Shown here in pieces: positions 40,407 to 46,809 of a stretch of 46,809 bases of DNA. Each line of letters opens with the position of its first letter. The first letter of the stretch is position 1. The DNA is from an uncultured Oxalicibacterium sp. (GTDB taxonomy: Bacteria; Pseudomonadota; Gammaproteobacteria; Burkholderiales; Burkholderiaceae_D): contig NZ_CAJYMD010000007.1 in the NCBI RefSeq assembly GCF_913776015.1, positions 1-46,809 of the forward strand. The letters run 5' to 3'. A program made the position numbers and the translations under genes. A model generated the notes under the pieces. That model was not told the DNA's origin. It saw nothing but the letters and a program-made list of their open reading frames with translations, and made no database searches.

Positions 40407-41767
40407 CCCTGCTGCAAACCATCCTCGCTTTTGCTGTTGTGCTCGGTGTATTGATCATCGTGCATGAGCTTGGGCATTACCTTGTGGCACGTTGGTGTGG
40501 TGTGAAGGTGCTGCGTTTTTCGGTCGGAATGGGCAAGGTGATTTATTCGCGTCGCGTGGGGCCGGACCAGACCGAGTGGGCTGTTTCCATCCTGCCTCTT
40601 GGCGGCTACGTGAAAATGCTCGATGCGCGCGATCATGACGGCTTGCCCTTGAGTCCGGAAGAGCGCAAGCGCGAGTTCACCAGTCAATCCGTCTGGCGCC
40701 GTATCGCCATTGTGGCTGCCGGGCCGATCGCTAATTTCCTGTTGGCTATTCTGGTTTTTGCCGCGCTGTTCGTGCATGGCATTCCCGAACCTTCCACCAA
40801 ATTGCGTGCGCCTGCCGAGCAGACTGTTGCGGGGCAATCCGGTTTGCGTGGCGGCGATCACATCATTGCCGTTAACGGCAAGCCGGTGCATGTCTGGAAC
40901 GATCTGCGCTGGGCGATGGTGCAAGCTGTCGTAGATCGTCAGCCGGCGAAATTCGATGTGCAACGGGGCGGTGCATCTGCTGGCGAGCAAAGCGTACAAG
41001 CCATCGTCATGCCGGTCGCATCCATCAGCACGGAAGAACTGGAAGGCGATTTCCTCGGCAAGCTGGGTCTGGATGTGGCGCGCCCACCTGCGGTATTGGG
41101 CAAGGTTGTGCCGGATGGACCGGCGCAACGTGCCGGTTTGCAGGAGGGAGATCTGGTGCAGGCCATTGATGGCAAGCGCATCAATGATGGCTTGATGCTG
41201 GTTGAGACTGTACGTGCGGCGGCAGGCAAGACCTTGACTCTCGATGTGTTGCGTGAAGGTCAGGCACGATCGGTGTCGCTGGTGCCGGACGTCGTTGAGC
41301 AGGATGGACAGCGATTCGGTCGTATCAAGGTCGAAGTGCCGATGATGCCGGAGATGGTGACCGAAGGCAGTAATCCATTGGTCGCCCTTTGGAAAGGTGT
41401 CGTCAAAACCTGGGATACGGCAACCATGACGCTCAAGATGGTCGGCAAGATGATCATCGGCGAAGTCTCATGGAAAAACGTAACAGGTCCAATCACGATC
41501 GCTGATTACGCCGGACAGACGGCACGCATAGGACTCGTCAGTTATTTGAGCTTTATCGCCTTCGTCAGTATCAGCCTGGGCGTGATGAATCTCCTCCCCA
41601 TTCCAGTGCTGGATGGGGGGCATTTGCTGTATTATGCTGTGGAAGTTTTAACTGGTCGTCCAGTCTCCGAGCGTGTGAGCGCAGTCGCACAGCGGGCAGG
41701 CATAGGAATTCTGATGACCCTGATGCTGGTTGCTGTCTTCAATGACATCAACCGGCTTGTTTCTTGA
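40403..41767 (+). CDS. rseP: Site-2 intramembrane zinc protease RseP
   Basis: 454 residues with four membrane segments. The zinc site is HELGH (21-25) in the first segment, and the [11 protein letters not shown] block near 394-404 supplies the third ligand. Two periplasmic PDZ domains cover about 115-190 and 215-300 ([26 protein letters not shown]). It cleaves the anti-sigma factor RseA after DegS and clears signal peptides. The position between dxr and bamA is standard. Its start overlaps dxr. Confidence 0.95.
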   Translation: MTLLQTILAFAVVLGVLIIVHELGHYLVARWCGVKVLRFSVGMGKVIYSRRVGPDQTEWAVSILPLGGYVKMLDARDHDGLPLSPEERKREFTSQSVWRRIAIVAAGPIANFLLAILVFAALFVHGIPEPSTKLRAPAEQTVAGQSGLRGGDHIIAVNGKPVHVWNDLRWAMVQAVVDRQPAKFDVQRGGASAGEQSVQAIVMPVASISTEELEGDFLGKLGLDVARPPAVLGKVVPDGPAQRAGLQEGDLVQAIDGKRINDGLMLVETVRAAAGKTLTLDVLREGQARSVSLVPDVVEQDGQRFGRIKVEVPMMPEMVTEGSNPLVALWKGVVKTWDTATMTLKMVGKMIIGEVSWKNVTGPITIADYAGQTARIGLVSYLSFIAFVSISLGVMNLLPIPVLDGGHLLYYAVEVLTGRPVSERVSAVAQRAGIGILMTLMLVAVFNDINRLVS

Positions 41768-41816
41768 GCGCCGCGCGCTGCGTTGCGTCTGACAGGTAAC
41801 CTAATCTCAACACCCA

Positions 41817-44201
41817 ATGAAATTCTATTCAGAGCGCTTTTCCTTGCCAATTTTCCCTCGTCGTATCGTCGCCATTGCCGCCTTCGCTCTTTGCTCGAGC
41901 TACGCTCAGGCGGCGGATCCTTTCACCGTCAAGGACATTCGCGTAGAAGGCATTCAACGTACCGAAGCCGGCACGGTGTTCAGTTATTTGCCGGTACGTG
42001 TGGGCGATACTTTCACCGATGAAAAAGGCGCGGATGCGATTCGTGCGCTGTACGCAACCGGCTTTTTCAAGGATGTGCGCATCGAGGTGGAAGGCAATGT
42101 CCTGGTGGTATTCGTCGAAGAGCGTCCTGCCATTGCGACTGTGGAGTTCACCGGTACCAAGGAATTCGACAAGGATCAGCTGAAAAAGGCACTCAAGGAA
42201 ATTGGTGTTGGCGAGTCGCGTATCTATGACAAGGCATTGGTCGATCGCGCCGAACAGGAGTTGAAGCGCCAGTACCTTTCGCGCGGCTTGTATGGTGTGT
42301 CGATCACCACGACCGTGACACCGCTCGAACGCAACCGCGTTGCCGTCAACTTTGCTATTGAAGAAGGCGATCCGGCTCGTATCAAGAGCATCAACGTCAT
42401 CGGTGCCAAGGCTTACAGCGAGAAAGAACTGGTCAAGAACATGACCCTGACCACGCCAGGCTGGTTTACGTGGTTCTCGAAGAACGATCAGTACTCGAAG
42501 CAAAAACTGGCTGGTGATCTGGACAAGCTGAAGGCGTTCTATCAGAACAATGGCTTCATCGAGATGCGTGTCGATTCGACGCAGGTATCGATTTCGCCAG
42601 ACAAGAAAGATATTTTCATTACCGTCAATATCACCGAAGGTGAGAAATACAAGGTTTCCGACGTCAAGCTCGAAGGAGACCTGCTGGGACGTGAGAGCGA
42701 ACTGAAATCGCTGGTGCAGTTGAAGGCGGGCGATGTCTATTCGGGCGCGAAACTGACGGCCAGCACCAAGGCAATTTCTGATCGCATGGGTAATTTTGGC
42801 TATGCATTTGCCAACGTGAATGCCAATCCGCAGATCGATCGCGAAAAGAACGAAGTTGCCTTCACGATCATGGTTGATCCTGGCAAGCGTGTCTATGTGC
42901 GTAACATCAATATCAGTGGCAATACCAAGACGCGTGACGAAGTGATTCGTCGTGAAATGCGTCAGTATGAAAATTCCTGGTATGACGGTGAAAAAATCAA
43001 GCTTTCGCGTGATCGCATTGATCGTCTCGATTATTTCACCGAAGTCACGCTTGAAACTCCGGATGTTCCCGGTACGACCGATCAAGTGGACGTGAATGTC
43101 GGCGTGACGGAAAAGCCAACCGGTAACATCATGCTGGGCGCCGGTTTCTCCAGCAGTGAAAAGCTCATGCTGAGCGGTTCGATCAATCAGGCCAATGCAT
43201 TCGGCAGTGGTAATACGATTGGCCTGGACGTGAATACCAGCCGTCTGAATCGTACGATCGCTGTGTCGAGCACGAATCCGTATTTCACAGAAGATGGTAT
43301 CAGCCGTAGCTATGAAGTCTTTACGCGTACGACGCGTCCGCCAACTACTTCTACTGGTGACTATCGTTTCCGCAGTACGGGTGCCAATGTAAAGTTCGGT
43401 GTGCCGTTTTCGGAAGTTGATCGTGTGTTCTTCGGTGTTGGGGTAGAGCGCACTGACGTAGAGGTATATCAAGGCTTGAGCAATTATCGTACAAGTCCAC
43501 AGCGCTTCCTCGATTATGTCGCACGCATGGATCCTAGCCAAAAAGCTGCGATTGAAGCAGGTACGGCTGGTAAGTATTCAGCATCTGCTACAGGTGTGCC
43601 ATTGACTGTGGCTTGGCAACGTGACAGCCGTGATAGCGCTCTTGTGCCAACTCGCGGACGCTATCAGCGTGCCAACTTCGAAGTATCGCCAGCGGGTGAT
43701 TCGAAGTATTACCGTACGACTTACCAGCAACAGTATTTCCTGCCCCTGTTCAGCTTCAGCACGTTGGCGCTGAATGGTGAGCTCAACTACGGTAAGGGTA
43801 TTGGTGGAAATGGCTACCCGATCTTCAAGAACTTCTATGCCGGCGGTATTGGTTCTGTGCGTGGCTATGAAAGTGCATCCCTTGGCCCGAAAGCTAGTAA
43901 TGGCGATCCCCTGGGCGGCTCTTCCCGTATCATCCTGAATGCAGAATTGCAATTTCCGTTTCCTGGTTCGGGAACGGACCGTACATTGCGCTGGTTCATC
44001 TTTACCGATGCGGGTAACGTTTACGATGGCAATTTCGGCGGAGATCTCAAGTATTCGGCTGGCCTCGGTTTAAGCTGGGTATCTCCGATCGGACCTCTGA
44101 AGTTGAGTTTCGGCAAGCCGTTGAACCCGAACAAAAGTTCGTTGGCTACGGAACGAGATCGCTCCCAAGCGTTCCAATTCCAGTTGGGAACAGGCTTCTG
44201 A
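41817..44201 (+). CDS. bamA: Outer-membrane protein assembly factor BamA
   Basis: 794 residues. A signal peptide of about 33 residues ends SYAQA. Five POTRA domains cover about 36-440 (FTVKDIRVEGIQRTEAGTVF, then RIKSINVIGAKAYSEKELV, VSDVKLEGDLLG, YVRNINISGNTKTRDEVIRREM). The C-terminal Omp85 barrel contains the conserved RGYE (about 682-685) and ends in aromatic Phe. It forms the barrel-inserting core with BamD (2530-3330). The ATG at 41817 has no visible Shine-Dalgarno sequence, only CTCAACACCCA, so initiation may rely on coupling or an unstructured leader. Confidence 0.96.
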   Translation: MKFYSERFSLPIFPRRIVAIAAFALCSSYAQAADPFTVKDIRVEGIQRTEAGTVFSYLPVRVGDTFTDEKGADAIRALYATGFFKDVRIEVEGNVLVVFVEERPAIATVEFTGTKEFDKDQLKKALKEIGVGESRIYDKALVDRAEQELKRQYLSRGLYGVSITTTVTPLERNRVAVNFAIEEGDPARIKSINVIGAKAYSEKELVKNMTLTTPGWFTWFSKNDQYSKQKLAGDLDKLKAFYQNNGFIEMRVDSTQVSISPDKKDIFITVNITEGEKYKVSDVKLEGDLLGRESELKSLVQLKAGDVYSGAKLTASTKAISDRMGNFGYAFANVNANPQIDREKNEVAFTIMVDPGKRVYVRNINISGNTKTRDEVIRREMRQYENSWYDGEKIKLSRDRIDRLDYFTEVTLETPDVPGTTDQVDVNVGVTEKPTGNIMLGAGFSSSEKLMLSGSINQANAFGSGNTIGLDVNTSRLNRTIAVSSTNPYFTEDGISRSYEVFTRTTRPPTTSTGDYRFRSTGANVKFGVPFSEVDRVFFGVGVERTDVEVYQGLSNYRTSPQRFLDYVARMDPSQKAAIEAGTAGKYSASATGVPLTVAWQRDSRDSALVPTRGRYQRANFEVSPAGDSKYYRTTYQQQYFLPLFSFSTLALNGELNYGKGIGGNGYPIFKNFYAGGIGSVRGYESASLGPKASNGDPLGGSSRIILNAELQFPFPGSGTDRTLRWFIFTDAGNVYDGNFGGDLKYSAGLGLSWVSPIGPLKLSFGKPLNPNKSSLATERDRSQAFQFQLGTGF

Positions 44202-44256
44202 TCATCTAGGGCATAATAGCCAGCCGGTGATCGACACATGAAATGCGGAGATTAAT

Positions 44257-44775
44257 TTGAAGTCCACAATCACATCATCAGTTATCAAGAAAAGTGCAGC
44301 GGTAATCGTTGCCGGTTTTTGTCTTGTTTCCACTGCGCAATCGCAGGAAACCCGTATTGGTTTCATCAGCACGGAGCGTGTCTTCCGTGAAGCTGCACCG
44401 TACAAGGCAGCCCAAGTCAAGCTGGAGCAGGAATTTGCCAAGCGCCAGAAAGAATTGCAGGACATGGCAAATCGCTTGAAAACCGCGGCTGACAAGTTCG
44501 ACAAGGATGCGCCAGTTTTGTCCGAGTCGGACCGTGCGCGCCGTCAGCGTGAATTGTCCGAAATGGATCGTGATTTTCAGCGTGCTCAACGTGAATTCAA
44601 GGAAGATCTGAATCAGCGTCGTAACGAGGAAACCGCATCTGCTATCGACAAGACCAATCGTGTCATCAAGCAGATCGCCGAAGCGGAAAAATACGACATC
44701 GTCCTGCAGGAAGCTGCCTATGTCAGCAACCGCATCGATATCACCGACAAAGTCATCAAGGCTTTGGGTAAATAA
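44257..44775 (+). CDS. skp: Periplasmic chaperone Skp/OmpH
   Basis: 172 residues. The start codon is a TTG at 44257, six bases after GCGGAG; nearby ATG triplets (44238, 44243) run into stops within a few codons. A signal peptide of about 30 residues ends TAQSQ. The mature protein is mostly long, charged coiled-coil helix (KRQKELQDMANRLKTAADKF, ELSEMDRDFQRAQREFKEDL) between small beta segments (RIGFISTERVF, YDIVLQEAAYVSNRIDITD). It is a trimer that carries unfolded outer-membrane proteins to the Bam complex. It lies between bamA and lpxD, as is usual. Confidence 0.94.
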   Translation: MKSTITSSVIKKSAAVIVAGFCLVSTAQSQETRIGFISTERVFREAAPYKAAQVKLEQEFAKRQKELQDMANRLKTAADKFDKDAPVLSESDRARRQRELSEMDRDFQRAQREFKEDLNQRRNEETASAIDKTNRVIKQIAEAEKYDIVLQEAAYVSNRIDITDKVIKALGK

Positions 44776-44789
44776 ATAACAAGGCAACC

Positions 44790-45830
44790 ATGAGCACTCG
44801 ACTGGGAGACTTGGTCGAACGCTTGGGTGGCAGGTTGATAGGCAATGCCGACCAGACTGTGGTCGGCATTGCGCCATTAAGCGATGCCGATTCATCGCAC
44901 ATCACCTTTCTTTCCAATCCCAAGTTAAGAACACAGGCTGCGCAGACCAAGGCAGCATGTCTAATCCTGTCCGAAAAGGATCACGAAGCAATCGCGGATT
45001 TTGCCGGCGCACGCATTGTGACCGCCAATCCGTACGCCTATTTTGCACACGTCGCGCAATTCTTTGCGACTTTGCATACGCCGGCAAGATCTCCTGGCGC
45101 GCATGCTACGGCGGTGATCAGCCCGAGTGCACGAGTGGCCGCGTCTGCCGTGGTCGGTGCACATGTATTTATCGACGATGGTGCAGTCGTCGAAGATGAT
45201 TGCACCATCGAGGCTGGTTGCGTGCTGGGACGCAACGTGCGAGTGGGCAAGGGGACATTGTTTCATCCGCGTGTCACGTTTCTCGATGGTTGTTCGATCG
45301 GCCAGCGCGGCATCATTCATTCGGGTGCCGTGATCGGTGCCGATGGCTTCGGTTTTGCCAACGAAAGCGGCAAGTGGGTGAAGATTCCTCAGACAGGGGC
45401 TGTGCGCATCGGTGATGACGTGGAAATCGGTGCCAATACGACCATTGACCGCGGTGCGCTCGCCGACACGATCATCGAAGAAGGCGTCAAGCTCGATAAC
45501 CAGATTCAGATCGGCCACAATTGTCATATCGGCGCACATACGGCGATGGCAGGTTGTGTAGGTGTCGCTGGCAGCGCCATCATCGGCAAATACTGCACTT
45601 TTGGCGGTGCGGCCATGATCCTCGGCCATCTCACGATTGCCGACAAGGTACATATTTCTTCCGGTAGCCTGGTTTCGCGCTCGATCAGTGAGCCGGGGCA
45701 ATACACGGGCATCTATCCGCTAGCAAAAAATGCCGACTGGGAAAAATCAGCGGTTATCGTGCGCAATTTGTCGTCAATGCGTGAGAAAATCCGGGATCTC
45801 GAAAAAACCATCCAGTCGCTTGGCGAATAA
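44790..45830 (+). CDS. lpxD: UDP-3-O-(3-hydroxyacyl)glucosamine N-acyltransferase LpxD
   Basis: 346 residues. The N-terminal uridine-binding domain (LGDLVERLGGRLIGNADQTVVGIAPL; HITFLSNPK) is followed by a left-handed beta-helix of hexapeptide repeats from about 105 to 290. The active-site block HNCHIGAHTAMAGCVGVAG is near 242-260 and holds the catalytic histidine. A C-terminal helix follows. It adds the second 3-hydroxyacyl chain in lipid A synthesis. An AAGG site precedes the ATG. Confidence 0.96.
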   Translation: MSTRLGDLVERLGGRLIGNADQTVVGIAPLSDADSSHITFLSNPKLRTQAAQTKAACLILSEKDHEAIADFAGARIVTANPYAYFAHVAQFFATLHTPARSPGAHATAVISPSARVAASAVVGAHVFIDDGAVVEDDCTIEAGCVLGRNVRVGKGTLFHPRVTFLDGCSIGQRGIIHSGAVIGADGFGFANESGKWVKIPQTGAVRIGDDVEIGANTTIDRGALADTIIEEGVKLDNQIQIGHNCHIGAHTAMAGCVGVAGSAIIGKYCTFGGAAMILGHLTIADKVHISSGSLVSRSISEPGQYTGIYPLAKNADWEKSAVIVRNLSSMREKIRDLEKTIQSLGE

Positions 45831-45849
45831 CGTAACAACAGAACGATAA

Positions 45850-46335
45850 ATGAACACACCAGTCAGTAAAACGCTCGATATCAACCTGATCAAACAATAC
45901 CTGCCGCATCGTTATCCGCTGCTGCTGGTTGATCGCGTGTTGAACTGGGAGTCGGGCAAATCGATCACGGCCATCAAGAACGTGACCGCAAATGAAGAGT
46001 TTTTTAACGGGCACTTCCCGCACAAGCCGGTTATGCCGGGCGTGCTGATGATCGAGGCACTGGCGCAGACAGCTGCCTTGCTTTCCTTCCTGACGATGGG
46101 CCTCAAGCCAGATGACAATAGCGTGGTCTATTTTGTCGGTATCGACGGTGCGCGTTTCAAGCGTCCGGTCGAGCCGGGCGATCAACTGAAAATGGATGTA
46201 CAAATCCTGCGTAATGCACGCGGTATCTGGAAGTACAGTGCAGTCGGTACCGTCGATGGTCAGGTCGCGCTGGAAGCCGAACTGATGTGCACGATGCGTA
46301 CGATCAACGATACGGCGCAGCCTGCGGGGCAGTAG
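45850..46335 (+). CDS. fabZ: 3-hydroxyacyl-[acyl-carrier-protein] dehydratase FabZ
   Basis: 161 residues. Hot-dog fold with [14 protein letters not shown], then [23 protein letters not shown] giving catalytic His55 and Glu69. [18 protein letters not shown] follows. It dehydrates 3-hydroxyacyl-ACP for fatty acid synthesis and competes with lipid A enzymes for the same substrate, which explains its place between lpxD and lpxA. lpxA begins four bases after the stop. Confidence 0.96.
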   Translation: MNTPVSKTLDINLIKQYLPHRYPLLLVDRVLNWESGKSITAIKNVTANEEFFNGHFPHKPVMPGVLMIEALAQTAALLSFLTMGLKPDDNSVVYFVGIDGARFKRPVEPGDQLKMDVQILRNARGIWKYSAVGTVDGQVALEAELMCTMRTINDTAQPAGQ

Positions 46336-46339
46336 GCAG

Positions 46340-46809
46340 ATGGCGATCCATCCGACAGCTCTGGTCGATGCCAATGCCATCATCGATTCGTCCGTAGAGA
46401 TCGGTGCGTATTCGGTCATCGGGCCGCATGTGCGTATTGGTGCCGGTACGGTCATCGGGCCGCATGTCGTCATCGAAGGCCACACCACGATTGGCGCAAA
46501 AAATCATATTTTCCAGTTTGCCTCGATCGGTGCTGCACCGCAGGACAAGAAGTATGCGGGTGAGCCGACACAACTGATCATCGGTGACGGCAATACGATC
46601 CGTGAATTCGTCACCATCAATCTGGGTACGGTACAGGATGGCGGCATCACGCGCCTGGGCAGCAACAACTGGATCATGGCATACGTGCACATTGCGCACG
46701 ATTGCCAGCTTGGCGACAACATCATTCTGGCCAACAACGCCACCCTGGCAGGGCACGTGCATCTTGGTGACTGGGTCTTCCTCGGCGGTTTTACTTCGGT
46801 ACACCAGTT
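46340..46809 (+). CDS. lpxA: 5' part of UDP-N-acetylglucosamine acyltransferase LpxA, cut by the window end
   Basis: The first 156 residues are present and the frame is open to the window end. Hexapeptide beta-helix repeats start at residue 2 ([20 protein letters not shown]). [21 protein letters not shown] and [26 protein letters not shown] are the core LpxA segments, and His120 corresponds to the catalytic His125 of E. coli. At the position of E. coli His99 (VTIHRGT) this protein has Asn (VTINLGT). It transfers the first 3-hydroxyacyl chain to UDP-GlcNAc. An lpxB gene would be expected just beyond. Confidence 0.94.
   Translation, partial: MAIHPTALVDANAIIDSSVEIGAYSVIGPHVRIGAGTVIGPHVVIEGHTTIGAKNHIFQFASIGAAPQDKKYAGEPTQLIIGDGNTIREFVTINLGTVQDGGITRLGSNNWIMAYVHIAHDCQLGDNIILANNATLAGHVHLGDWVFLGGFTSVHQ

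Noticed and set aside
41829-43541. 570-codon open frame on the minus strand inside bamA
   Set aside because: It runs fully antisense to an unmistakable BamA and has no recognisable domain. Codon bias of bamA explains the lack of stops.
44184-44217. Possible sigma-E or sigma-70 promoter upstream of skp (GGAAC with TCTAG, or TTGGGA with CATAAT)
   Set aside because: The spacings are 11 and 22 bp, outside what either factor normally uses.

Overview
The window looks like the chromosome of a betaproteobacterium of the order Burkholderiales, most likely Oxalobacteraceae (Herminiimonas/Janthinobacterium-like). This is inferred from gene order and protein character, not from a database search. The supporting features are the run rpsB-tsf-pyrH-frr-uppS-cdsA-dxr-rseP-bamA-skp-lpxD-fabZ-lpxA, the smc-zipA-ligA block, a PhaR-type regulator of polyhydroxyalkanoate storage, and the lysine-pathway cluster dapC-dapD-pilU-yffB-dapE. 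Coding density is high, codon use looks even, and I see no insertion sequence, prophage, tRNA, rRNA or CRISPR array.

Layout. 1-2463: the 3' end of a very long repeat protein of RTX-like character, closed by a terminator shared with the convergent bamD. 2530-6090: bamD (-), diverging from rluD-pgeF (+), then a small inner-membrane protein (-) and phaR (+). 6171-9732: rimO, a small exported protein, a PLP-dependent cystathionine beta-lyase-type enzyme and a second small exported protein, with overlapping or close ends. 9869-12996: a promoter and a four-gene polar amino acid/ectoine-type ABC importer (ehuB-C-D-A order). 13071-16955 (-): prmB, the ABC-F protein yheS and a Rossmann/DUF2520 protein. 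17068-21908 (-): dapC, dapD, a PilU-type ATPase, yffB and dapE. 22183-29787 (+): smc, zipA, ligA and def, covering chromosome condensation, division, DNA ligation and N-terminal maturation. 29838-34024 (-): map, glnD and an RluF-like pseudouridine synthase. 34127-46809 (+): rpsB, tsf, pyrH, frr and then the envelope-biogenesis series, cut by the window end inside lpxA.

How the genes work together. Much of the window serves the cell envelope. uppS and dxr feed the undecaprenyl carrier. cdsA supplies CDP-diacylglycerol. lpxD, fabZ and lpxA start lipid A synthesis. bamA, bamD and skp assemble outer-membrane proteins, and rseP handles envelope stress. The dap genes make meso-diaminopimelate for peptidoglycan, and pgeF edits peptidoglycan precursors. 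A second group serves translation: rpsB, tsf, frr, map, def, prmB, rimO, rluD, the RluF-like enzyme and yheS.

Most of the window is well-understood core genome. I did not find a convincing undescribed multi-gene system. The places most worth a second look are the repeat protein at the left edge, the terminator-like hairpin in the rpsB leader, the twin hairpins between dapD and pilU, the two unassigned exported proteins flanking the PLP enzyme, and the small possible upstream reading frame overlapping zipA.
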